Of a stretch of DNA of 64,000 bases, positions 1-10,808 are shown piece after piece. The stretch covers positions 1 through 64,000 of the forward strand of contig PEDN01001391.1 in assembly GCA_003864495.1 (NCBI GenBank), in the 5' to 3' direction. The first letter of the stretch is position 1; each line of letters opens with the position of its first letter. The notes below the pieces were generated by a model. That model had not been told where the DNA came from. It ran no database searches and saw only the letters and a list, made by a program, of their open reading frames with translations. The stretch is from Nemopilema nomurai. Taxonomy: Eukaryota; Cnidaria; Scyphozoa; Rhizostomeae; Rhizostomatidae. The position numbers and the translations under genes are program-made.

Positions 1-1311
1 AGTCCTAAAAGCTTCAAAACCTTTCCATAATTACATCTTCACATCAAGGATTCGAAAGATCGCTACTACTCACCGTTACATCGAGCTCCCCATTCGAAAA
101 ATCAAGTTTCCACATCAACTCCATTTCAAAGATTATAATTCAAGAGTGGATAATCTTTGATTAAAATCACAAAAAACTCTGTTTTCAAAATATTTTGCAA
201 GCTTTCGTCTCAAGTAAAATTTGCGTGAAGCAAACGAGTTGAGAAGATCACAACAAAGGTCGTAACGGTTTTTTTCGATATTTAAAGCACGGATTCATTT
301 GACGTAATTCCGCCGCCATGTTTCCAAGGAGACCCCGAGCATCATGCACTGCCATTATGCAAATTCTTCAAAAGGAGGCTTAAAAAACAGTAGCGTATTT
401 TCGTTATTGCGAGATTTTCTAAATTTTTATCTGCATTTACTATACGGTCAAAATAAGGGTCACTGCACTGGCAACACTAGTTTGTAGTGATTATTAAAGG
501 GCCTAACTGTCTGATTGCAATTAGAAGTGTCCAGATTGTAATTACAAATGTGATATTTGAGTCTCTGTTATCACCCTGCCCCGTCTTTTTTAGGGAGACC
601 CGTGTTAAGATATATCTTTCTGCATCTTATATTCATTTTGTGACAGCAATAGCTGCGTAAACAGGAATTGGACTCTTCCGTCGTGTCACTTCTAGCATTA
701 CTATCACATAATCGTGGTCAAGGTACGATTCGACCTTATCCCAACCAAATGCAGAGAGCAAGGCCGATAAATGTTTGAGAAATGAAACTAAATACACAAC
801 GATGAATTAAGAAAAAGAAGTAGAGGCATAAATAATTTATTTGCATTGCCGAGGGCCCTATGCATAATTGCAACGAATAAAATATTGCTGCCAATCAGGA
901 AAATCAATGGAAAATTAAACTTTGTTATACACACTAAAGAGCTGTTCAACATTTTCTGAATGATCAAGATAGGTGGGAGAGATAAATGATCCAGTCAATT
1001 ATGAGAAACAGAAGATGCAAAAAGTAATCACCTAATTCATTTTCTAGTTATATCTATGGCTTCATAGCCTTTGCACCTTTTTCCATAAACTGTAGATCAT
1101 CATCTGTATTTTTAGATGCTAAAGGTTTCAGATACTTCAAGAGGAACTACCACTCTTTGTGAGACGTCTTTTTTCGTTTACGGCTTTCATTTGTACCAAA
1201 CTTTTTCCTGATTGCACAATCTCATTATCTACTCTAAAATATCTAGTTATCAGTGATTGAAGCTGAATTATCTCTTTTTATGTACGGCATTATACCCTTA
1301 GAGGGAGATGG

Positions 1312-1536
1312 ATGCATGCAAGTCGAAGAATTGTTGTTAGTGTTCTGACAATTGTGGCATTGCAACTTAATTTAATAATAAACTATAAGTGTTCTGCGAG
1401 CGGTGATTTGGGCAAAGGCTGGTCTCTGTCCTCAAACCAGATGCTCCAGGTGGACGGTACTCGACAGCCTTGGCAGGCGATCGGTCTAGGAGATAGAAAG
1501 AGTGTGATTTCTACCCGGGCAGGTGGAGTTCATTAG
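1312..1536 (+). CDS. Conserved 74-codon frame in block A, unknown
   Basis: This ATG frame encodes a short polypeptide with a hydrophobic N-terminal stretch (about residues 7-26) that could be a signal peptide, then a polar tail without cysteine pairs. It stays open, with only a few substitutions, in all three complete copies of block A (also 15,408-15,632 and minus 25,136-25,360). Recent duplication alone could explain that. No family was recognised and no promoter or splice site was identified. It lies upstream of the LINE relic and could be part of its leader. Confidence 0.25.
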   Translation: MHASRRIVVSVLTIVALQLNLIINYKCSASGDLGKGWSLSSNQMLQVDGTRQPWQAIGLGDRKSVISTRAGGVH

Positions 1537-1993
1537 CTGCAGGCAGGAGAGAACTAATTTGAACATTGATTCCTGACATGTAAATTGTTTCACAAAGGCT
1601 TTTGGGTATAAAAGCTTGCGATAGCATTATATTACAAAGGTTAATCGATATTTTATTGACTTTCCTTTTTGTTCATTTCGTTTCTATTGTTGGACGGGAA
1701 ATATGAGACCTAAAATCAATGTCTTTGGCAATTCTGCACTCTACTCAAAAGAACTAGAAACCATAAAAATATTTGAACGTTAATGGAACGTTAAATCATA
1801 AACTGATGAAGGCAAGCCTCAGAACATCTGCTAGAAGTGTCATGCATAAACATTGATATACTTGGTCAATTTGGATCAATTTGAGTGAGGAATCTCCCGA
1901 AAACTTTGCGTCGCAAGAACAAGTATAGTTGACTGCTTCTATTAGAAATTTGAAGAAACTAATACAAAAAAATGTTCCAAAACAGCGTTTGGC

Positions 1994-3460
1994 ATGGGGA
2001 ACAGGAAAAATGAGAATGCATGTCTCGAGGGGGAGCAGGCATGTGTTGTAAAAGAAAAGAGGCAGAGAAAAGATGTCGGAACACCCTATTTATGCAGAAA
2101 GCCGAGCCCTTTACTCAGCATTGAACGAGGAACTTTAAAACGAGCAAGAGCAAGCACTCCGGAAAAAAGTCGAGACTCTTTGAAGGATTGCGGTAAGAAA
2201 GGGATAGACATATGTTACTCAAAACAGATAAGGAACTCGAAGGAGAGCCAAGCAACCAATTATCTGTGGTAAAAGATAGAAATGGCACAAAACATGCTAA
2301 GTTGGCTAAAATGACAAAGTTATTTGAAGAACACATCACTCAATCATGACGATAATTTCTTTAATAATGACGCGATTGCTCAATACAATTCACATTGATC
2401 TGGATGAATACATTTTATGATTACTCCAAAAATTGAATCGGCAATTAACAAAAGCATGATGCGAGAAGCCCGAAATAAGTACGGAGGTAATCAAAGCTGG
2501 AAAGATTGTGGACTTTCTTCGGTTGTGCAATACCTGGCTTTAGCCATTTTATTGATGCTTTGCAGTAGTTTTCTAAAGGGTCTGCAGGATAGAATAAAGG
2601 AAAGGGTTAAATAAAATAGAGGTCAGTATGGTTTCTGTCCAGGGCGAGGAACGGTAAGAAAATATTTGCTGTCCGACAAGCTTTAAAGGAGGCCCAAGAA
2701 AGGACTATCCCGGCGCATTTCAGTTTCATAGATTTCAAATCGGTATTTGACTCCCAGTCTGGAGAAATGCATTTTGGAAAATGCTTTTAGCGATAAGAGT
2801 GAACCCAACGTATGTGAATACCATTCAACTATTGTATGACAATACTATGGGTGTTGTGACCATCGAAAACACACTCAGTCGTCGGTTTATTGTATGTGTT
2901 GATGACTTAAAACGGAGAATAGCTCTTGCTAGTAGTGCATTTGGCAGACCCAGACAAAACATCTGGTCTAGAAAAGACATATGAAACCAAATCAAATGGA
3001 GACTCGGAATGCTCTGATTGTGCTATGTACGCTTCAGAGACCTGGACGCTTAGATTAGGAGACGCGAAAAGACGATCAGTGTTTGCAAATGACTGTATTC
3101 TCAACGTGGTTGTAAAGCACGTCTAAAGGGTGTACGTTGTACGTTGGTATCTGCAAGTCCTAGGTGCAAAGGATGATACCCTGAACATGGTGAAATAGAG
3201 AAAGTTGAAGGGATTTGGACATGTAAGTAGAAGAGATGATACAAGCTTTGTTAGAAGAGCCTACAAAGAAAAGTTTGCAGGGAGGCGAAAACGTGGAGGG
3301 GCCGGAAAACGGTGGTTAAGCCACTGTTGGGTGTAAAGCCAAATATTGCGGGAAATGAAAGAAAACACTTTGACAAGAAAAATGTACAAACACCGTTTGA
3401 AGGATTGGCACATAAGAAAAGGTCTTTAATTGGCAATTCAAATTTGATGAGCGTCACTTC
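1994..3460 (+). mobile_element. Degenerate non-LTR retrotransposon (LINE) ORF2 relic, copy 1
   Basis: Broken frames in a fixed order match the reverse-transcriptase and C-terminal part of a LINE ORF2. A linker-like stretch (from 2,417) is followed by an LQDRIKERV-like segment and YGFCPGRGTV near 2,630. The RT motif FIDFKSVFD is near 2,728. The stretch ending LLYDNTMGVV is at 2,781-2,900, and LKRRIALASSAFGR...IW at 2,904-2,984. ASETWTL is near 3,030, followed by GFGHVSRRDD with a basic tail at 3,206-3,300. The catalytic YxDD block is missing, apparently deleted between the stretch ending at 2,900 and the LKRR segment. Several stops interrupt the frame. It is a dead fragment carried in each copy of block A. 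Confidence 0.75.
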
Positions 3461-3691
3461 AATTAGTTCTTTGATAAATATCTTATCTAGCTTCTTGTTT
3501 CAAGTTTCTGGTAGATTCCACGTCTCAACAAGCTGCTAATAGAAAAAGATGAAAATTTTTACCCTATTCTAAGTCAACTGTGTTTTAACTAGACTGCAAA
3601 TCATATATGAATACATTGTTATCCACTTTCCATCTCTTGATTGATATTCTCTCTCGAAAGTGCACTGCTAGCCTCATTTTTAGAATTTCTT

Positions 3692-4194
3692 CGTTTTCAT
3701 TTGTGTTCTCGGTTCGTTTACCTTTTGGCTTAATTTGGCTTCTTTATAGCAATGATTTGGTTTGAAACCCACGAAATACATTCAAACCCTGATTTCGATC
3801 ACAATAGCGTCACAAAGTAAAAGCGAGAGAGGAAAAATCAAATTATGTTTTGGTAGAAAAAGTTTCCGAACTTGTTTTTCGACGGAATCATCCAATCTTA
3901 TGAACCAAAACTAACGAGACGAGACGTTATTCGTAGCTACTTTTCGTTTGTTCCAGTCGCCTTTTCAAAGAATATGAAATGGTACCTAGAAATTTATATT
4001 TGGCGACGTCACTAGACCGGGGAGATTGGGCTTTATGATCTGACGCAGTCGAATTGAGAAATGTAAAAATGTTGTCGCATCCAGACTTGCCATTGTGAGT
4101 AATGCAATGTCATGACATGCAAAAGGTAATGATGCGCTTCAATATAGCATGTTTCAAAAGAGCTTTCAGTACCCTTTGTTGGACACGCTTCATA
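3692..4194. mobile_element. About 500-bp segment present only in block A copy 1
   Basis: Aligning the copies by eye, sequence up to about 3,690 and from GTGTAC at 4,195 is continuous in copies 2 and 3 (near 17,785 and 22,980), where this segment is absent. It is therefore an insertion in copy 1 or a deletion shared by the other two. No clear terminal inverted repeat or target duplication was found and no coding frame was recognised. Confidence 0.5.
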
Positions 4195-5150
4195 GTGTAC
4201 AAATAACGAAAAGGGCCCTAAAGCTGACAAAATTAATGACCAGCTGGGTTTCGGTAGACACCCTCCTTCCCCTTCCTTGCAAACCAATGGTGGTAACAAA
4301 GTGCGACTTGTCAACAAAGTCACAAGCGTATTTGGATATCATAGAGGCTCAAACAAGCTCCAATCTTGTGGGCACCAGTAACAAAGCCAGTTATGGAATC
4401 TCCAAATGCGGTGGGAAAGAACATGTAGTGTGCCACAACTTTATGTCCATCCCTGCATCAAGCTCCGGTTATTGTAAAAGTTATATTAATCCTTACAATA
4501 TCTAAAGTCAAGTTTTATATTTATGACTTTGATACCACAATAAGAATCTATAGAGCTGTTCGATAGTGAAAGGAAGGGAGGAGGCAACTCGAGGCAGTGC
4601 TTTTTTCTAACTAAGCAATGTGTGCTGTTGACCCAATCGCCAACTTAATAAATGTTTGTAAGAGTTAATTTACTTTTCATTGAAAGTGTTGTTTGGATTA
4701 GTGTTTTTAAAACGAATTCTTTTACCATTACTTGATCTATCAAAATTCGCGTAAATCTTGAGTCTCAACAAGCTGCTAATTGGATAGCACACGATCGTCT
4801 CAATAAAAGAAAATCCAAACTAAGATCTGAACTGAAATGAATACCAGTGAAAGAAAACACGATTTTGCACAAATAGCGACTATCGTTATTCACATTTCTT
4901 TTACAAACTAGCTATATGTATAATATAAATATTGAATTTACCGTTTTTACATTTATACATATCTCATTAAGTGATGGGACGAAATCATCTTTACAGCTTC
5001 CAGCAACATATAGCTACTAAGTATTTATGCAGAAGCCTAGTTTCAGTCTTAACCGCATACGAGTATCTGTTCTTTTCAATAAACATGTCATACACTGCAT
5101 TCTGTTCACCATAGTTTCGATATTTACTGACTGAAGAAGTCACGATCTCA

Positions 5151-7828
5151 TCAAACTTCATCTGCTTCATCAATCAGATCTTCCTGGCATTGACCGTGGG
5201 TACAGAAGGAACTGTCTATTTCCACGTGATAACTCTCGTTTGTTCTGTGCAAGATTGTCCCTTCTTCGTTGCTCCAAGCTGCCTCTGCTACTGAGCTGTC
5301 TCTCCATTCATTCACAAATGACTCTCCAATAACGGGGCAAGACTGAGAATGCCCGTCGTGAATGCCCGATCGAAGCAAATGTTCTGTCTCTAGTGTGATC
5401 CATTCAAGCTGTAAAGAAAGACAGTATTCATTTAAACGTCTATTAATAATTTCTAACAGGAGTCAGACTTCTTTTCAAACAGAATTAGTATTTGTTGTCA
5501 ACTCTTTGTCCTTAGAAAGGTTCCTTTGAGAGCATAAGAATCTAAAATTAAGCCTTTTAGCCGAGCATATTTCAACCAACTCGCCACTGCTTTGCCGTTG
5601 CGTAATTTTGTCGCTACTGACTTGTTAGTTCAAAATGAATTGCTTTTAAACTATATTTGATTTCCAAGCAACAATGAAAAAGGTAACAATATATGCAATT
5701 GTATTAAAACCCCAGGTTAGAGCACATACCTCTTGACCGTTGTCAATGAAGAGCCCAGCAACTGATTCACCTGCTGGGAAACTCGTCTGTTCTTCTCCAT
5801 GAGTTGCACCTCGACATCGTTGACAAAGGTATGGCCTGTCTGTTGCATGCAGCTCTCCAATCCTTTGCAAGTTGAGGTCAAGCATTGGTGGCATGTCATC
5901 GGTAGCATAGGTTTCCACAGTGGAGCTTCCAGCGGGCTGTCCATTTCCTGGAACACTGCTATACCACTCAGGGGGAATTGTTTGGGCTTCTTGAAGTCCA
6001 TCATTGAAGGCTGTTAAAGGCATTTGCAACCCAACAATATTGTCATCTTCATCCCCATCAATCGCCCTCTCATCGGGTTCATCCAAGCCAAGTGGTCTAG
6101 GCGAAACGATTTGCACTTCTCCTAAACTCTCTCTATCAGCTTCATCTTCATCTTCAATAACTATCACCTCATTGCTGTTAGTCGTAGCATCGTTTGCTTC
6201 TGGTGGATCGCCACGGACGATGTCAATGCATCTTTGCAAATCGGAAAGAAAATCTCTTGTAGCTCGATCCCTTGGAGAGCCATGGAACAAAGTGAGTGAT
6301 CCGCTCCGGCTGACTTGCTGTTGGTGGAGGGAGTTGAAGAATGGTGCGACTGCTTGTAAGCTATCGAGCTCGAAGCGCGTTCCGTCTCGCACGGGCGACA
6401 ATCGATTCCTTCGCCTTCGTGGGTCATCTCCTCTGGTCCAGACTCGTATCCTTCGTCATCAACATCATCTTCGTCATAAAATGCAGGCTCAACTCCTGTC
6501 ATTGAGAAGACGGAAATGGTTGTCTATGATTCAATCCATAAGGCAGTTGTGGGCCTACTCACTTTGCAATCGAAATTGCCTTGCATGAGCTGGTAGTAAG
6601 GTATTGAAAATGTTTAGAGTACTCTACAACTCCTTCTCACCAGTGCCATTTATCCAGTCTGATCATTTGAAACATTTCCTTGTGCTTAAATGGAGTGGTT
6701 AAAGACAATGCCACAAATTGATATAGGCAGTCAAATGCTTTAATTGATTAGAGAATGAAGAAAGACTTTTAGAAATACTAGTAACAATTGTTTAGGCCCC
6801 AGCAAACCGTAAAAATTTACAATCAGAACTTACTTTGTTGTTGCCGAGGTCTGCTTTCATTAATTGCATTTGCTTCAACGTTGTCAGTCATCGGGTCAAA
6901 GTCTGGTAGAGGCATAATGTGATCTTCTCTGAAAAACATTGGATCGTCAAGCTCGATATCCGAGTCGAACTCAGGGTAATCAGAGTCATCACTGTCTTGC
7001 TCTGGTGCAAAGGAGCTTAGACGATCGAGCTGTCCACCATTCGGAGTATCCTGATCAATAGCATCTTGACAGAATCCAGATTGGAGATCGTCAGGGTCAT
7101 CTTCACACTCAGTGTCGTACCCTGATTGGTCGTCGTCGCTCTCATATACTTGATGCCAGTCAGCGTGTTGAATTGGCAGCTCTCGTTTGAAATGTTTCGA
7201 CTTCTTGCGTGTTGATGTTTTATGTTTCTTTCTTTTTAGGCCCCTTGATTCAGCACCAAACAGTGCGTTTCTGTATCCGTTGCAAAGTTTTCCTTTCAAC
7301 ATTGTCGATTGATTTGGCAGCGGCTTCGCATGTAGGCAACCATCTTCTTCATCCAATTCACCAACGTCGTCATGACTGCAGGAAGGCTTGCTAATACTGC
7401 GATAGCTTCTTTGTGGGAGCGATTGTTGGCGCCCAGATGATTGCACTTCTTGTTGGATAACTCTATTGGATGGTGATCCTCTTCCATCCAATTGGTTTTC
7501 ACTATTGACCCTCCTTAGTCCTCTGGTGAGAACATGGGTTGTGTAGTCTTCCAATCTTTCGATCGTATTTGTTACAACGCCAGACTCGTCGAATTCTTCT
7601 TCGTCTGAACTGATAATGATGATGGAATCATCCAGTTTATCGATCCTGGAAGGAAACACAATTCTGATATTATTTCTACTAGATCTTATTGTTGATGTCT
7701 TGTCGACAAAGCGAGTGAATTATTTGCCACTCAATATTCTTAACTTGAAAATTCGGCTTGGCTTACCTGAAGTATCTTTGACTTCTGTGTAAAGCTTTGT
7801 ATTGATAATTGGAATAATTGTTCTCCAT
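5151..7828 (-). CDS. G1: acidic, probably nuclear protein with two SUMO-interaction-like motifs (five exons, copy 1)
   Basis: Exons on the minus strand are 7828-7767 (ATG), 7645-6834, 6589-6563 (27 nt), 6495-5730 and 5408-5151 (stop). All have GT-AG borders, and phases agree at every join. One base is missing near 6,404 compared with the paralogue at 20.7 kb; with that base counted the coding length is 1,926 nt (641 residues). Residues 26-38 contain DDSIIIISSDEEE and about 411-416 VIVIED, both like SUMO-interacting motifs followed by acidic residues. A basic patch, KRKKHKTSTRKKSKHFKR, near residues 158-175 suggests nuclear import. Acidic tracts follow. There is one CxxC (CQRC) and a later CTHGQC but no RING finger. 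The family is not recognised; a SUMO-linked nuclear role is inference from the motifs. The copy is nearly intact. Confidence 0.72.
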
Positions 7829-7929
7829 AATGACAGTGTGATAGAAATATCTTGATTTCAACAAGTAGAGTGTTAGCTAACTCTGAACAGCTGCTTGAAC
7901 TCAATAAAAGAGCGGTGGTAGGCTTCTGA

Positions 7930-8010
7930 GCGTCGCATTTATAACATACAACCCAGTCTCCGATTGTTACGTCAGATTGTTATTAGAAATTGTGACGTAT
8001 GCAAATGGAG
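7930..8010 (-). promoter_or_regulatory. G1 promoter: TATA box, two CRE-like sites, octamer
   Basis: Reading the minus strand, TATAAA (7938-7943) lies 110 bp upstream of the G1 ATG. Two CRE-like sites follow further upstream, TTACGTCA (7967-7974) and TGACGTAT (7993-8000). The latter overlaps an octamer-like ATGCAAAT (7999-8006). The same TATA box and CRE pair precede the inverted paralogue at 19.18-19.24 kb, but the octamer is altered there. CRE sites are bound by bZIP factors; which factor acts here is unknown. Confidence 0.55.
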
Positions 8011-8127
8011 AACGCTGTGGAGGCTCGCTATACAATTTCACCTTGCGTGACTCTCGAAAAAACTAGCGTGAGTTGGATTATAACTATCATGTGAATGTGT
8101 GTTTTTCGTGCGTGTGCGTGTTAATAA

Positions 8128-8352
8128 TAATAATAAATTACTACTTTACCAAGATGCTGATCAAAAAATTTGCTAAAAGACTTTTGTGTTACCGTATTCC
8201 TAGAGAAAGTCCGTTTAATAATAATAACTATTGACCCAATAACTTTTGTTATCAGATATTAATATCAGATATTAGATATAACATTTTTCAACAATACACG
8301 ATATTGAACACCATTTCATCACATTCTTTAATAATAATAATAATAATAATAG
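8128..8352. repeat. AAT/ATA trinucleotide microsatellite tracts
   Basis: Two short perfect (AAT)n runs, at about 8,128-8,141 and 8,331-8,352, flank AT-rich sequence. They are simple repeats without other visible features. Confidence 0.8.
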
Positions 8353-8613
8353 TAACTCTAAATTTTCAATTCCATTAAAACTACAATTACAAATTTAACT
8401 ATTACAAAGGTAATTTGCAATTGGCTAGCCTGGTTTAGAGAGAAAAAGACTATTACAAGCACAAGCAAAAGAAATTAACAAAAAAGGAAAAAGTGTGTTT
8501 GTCATTGTTTACTTTAGAAGTTGTCAGTAGTAGAGATCGTTAGAATTGAAGATATTCAGGATTATTCCAAGAATTTTTCTGCGGCAGAAAATGTAATGGG
8601 TAGTACGGATAGT

Positions 8614-8856
8614 TCAGTTGGATAGTTTGGAGATCATGAAGCGGAGATGATTTTCGCTGATATCTAGAGCATTGTACATGTCGATGAAAGAGGAGCAGGA
8701 GAGACCAAAGATACCTAGGGAACTGATAGAAAGATTAACAACCATGATAGAAGAATAAGCTGAGCTTAGGCTATAAACGAGATGCGAGTATTTCTCTCTC
8801 TTGCAGTTAGAATTAACATCCAAGAACCAAGTTAATAACGAACTCACCGATCCCAC
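8614..8856 (-). mobile_element. Possible retroelement coding relic
   Basis: An 80-codon minus-strand frame contains a stretch like LVYSLSSAYSSIMVVNLSIS and SLGIFGLSC. This reminds me of protein fragments found beside reverse transcriptases in cnidarian repeats. No catalytic motif is visible and there is no supporting splice site. It may be a chance frame. Confidence 0.25.
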
Positions 8857-10808
8857 TTTTCGCAGTTACCACAATGCATTCTGGTATGAGTGGTATCAGC
8901 GCCTACTGTCGATTGATAAACAAAACGGACTTGAATGGGAACTCTTGCACAGGTCTTTTTGACGAGTCCTGTGTTTGAATTGTTCTCTTGAAACCCATAT
9001 GTTTCTTTACAATAATAAAAGATGGTTTCGTTCATAATATAATCTCAATAAAATATTCTTAAAAAAGATGCGTTTTCAGTCTACTCTTAAAAGTTTCAAA
9101 AGAATCCACTGCTGTATGAGAGTCTATTCCAAACAAGAGGAGAGGCACTTCTGTATTATTCTATTATTTCACATTCTGTTTCTGCCATATTGTATTATGT
9201 TTTGTTAGTCTAAAGAATGTTTGCATGAAGTTGAATTTTTAAAATGAAAATGAAGTGAAGTGTTAGTTGCATCGAGTAACACCGACCAACAATTAACTCG
9301 AAGGGAAAATGTTTTGTCTGAACTGTTGAATTTTTACGAAATACAGGCCAACGTTCAAGTTTAGTAAAGCAGTAAGTTGACACCGATGTCAGGTTCTCCC
9401 CAACAAATTTTCGAAGAAGATATTTTATTGATTAGTTTTTATGCCAATATGCTTGAAACGTAGCTTTTTAAGTGACTTATCGGGCACTCCATATAAACTC
9501 CGCATGCACCAATTCTATACATCAAAGTTTTGAAAAGGCAGAAGAAGTAGATCACATGTCAAAGCTGTAGTGGATCAAGGTAAGAGCGCCCCCTCCCCCT
9601 CCCCCATCACCATTTATTTTGCTAAATTTTATTCCTGGAGTTACATATTTAGCCACTCTAGAAGGCCCAATTCCAAAAATTTATTTTTCTGTCGGACCCG
9701 ACCATGGTACGTACTCCAGTGTCACTAAACTTGATTTTTAATTCTCCGATGTTTAATTTTGTGACGCCAACTCTTGAAATAGATGCCTTAAGATATATTC
9801 AGACTATATAGTTCTGCTTTTGTGCAACTGATATGCAATAATTTTCAAAGAACATGAATAGATGACCTTTTTATGAGGAGCTAAAGTGGAAAATATTTAT
9901 ATAAAGCGTACACTCATAACAAACTTCTGATCAATTTTCAGCGTCCCTGTCATCAACTGCCCCCTTTATTATATTTTCGCTGCATCCACCCCTGCCTTAA
10001 GATTGTTTTTTCTGAGCATATCTCATGCGTCCAGCATACCATTTCTCATTGTGGTGTTTCGAGTGAAAAACAATGTCACACATATAACTCTAGGTGACAG
10101 GATTCGATAACATCCATGAAGAGCCCGACAATCTGTTCCATAACGCGATTACAATAATCACACCTATCATTTATAAAAACAAAGTACCTATAGCAACAAG
10201 TGAAGTTACACTTTCTAAAGGTCAATGCTGAAACAGGTGTTTGGGAATCGAGAGAACTGTACTCGATATTTCAATAATACTTCCTAATTTTCTACCATAT
10301 TTCATAGTTCTCTCCTGTATTTCATGTCAAAGCACGTTTAAATTGTGGTCAAAACCATTCAATCGTAAACTTAAAGATTCAAAACTCGATTTCCAATTGG
10401 TGGCATTTTGTCAGGCAAAAGTTACTTGCAGCTTAACAACATAAAAAGCGTTGAAGACATTGAAAGTCACGAATACATTGTCATCATCATCATGAACAAC
10501 ATAACAGCTTACCATACTACATTCATAATTCGATATTGGATTCGCATATAAACGATTATTTAAGATTTGTACAAAAAACAAGATTTGTATCTCAAATGTA
10601 TACATTTTCAAAATTTAACAATCCAGCGTCCATTAAATGTCCTCATTACTCCTACATTTAGAATGTCATTTCACTAAACAAACCAATCTGCATACATTTA
10701 CTCACAGTGAATTGATGATGGAGATAGGGACTTGGTACTTACATTTTCATACGAGGCAATGTGAGTGTTTTCGCGTATGAACATCTGGCTTCTAAAGCCT
10801 TTGATTTT

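Larger units (their letters stand above)
1..4980 (+). repeat. Block A, copy 1 (low-copy duplicated segment)
   Basis: This is the first of four copies of a 4-5 kb block; the others are at about 14,170-18,577 (+), 22,070-26,660 (-) and 33,066-34,245 (+, truncated). Base 1 matches base 14,170, so the window opens inside the copy. The block holds a 74-codon frame, a degenerate LINE reverse transcriptase and AT-rich filler, and it runs directly into the 3' end of gene G1. Between about 560 and 980 this copy agrees with the third copy, not with the second or fourth. It alone carries an extra segment of about 500 bp near 3,692. No intact gene of the block's own is evident. Confidence 0.85.
8091..10808. 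other. Single-copy stretch between G1 and G2
   Basis: Homology with the inverted G1 copy stops near 8,090. The stretch is AT-rich with AAT/ATA microsatellites, a possible transposon relic (8,614-8,856) and C-rich runs (about 9,588-9,606 and 9,969-9,997). No splice-supported coding exon was found. This is the only part of the first 34 kb present once in the window. Confidence 0.6.

Noticed and set aside
2907..3104. 65-codon minus frames over the LINE relic (also 17,002-17,199 and 23,567-23,764)
   Set aside because: They are antisense shadows of the degenerate reverse-transcriptase frame.
5717..6004. Alternative frame in G1 exon 4 (MMDFKKPKQF..., also 21,175-21,462)
   Set aside because: The other frame joins exons 4 and 5 in phase in copy 1 and gives a length divisible by three. 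The apparent in-phase join of this frame in the plus copy depends on a two-base deletion near 21,785.
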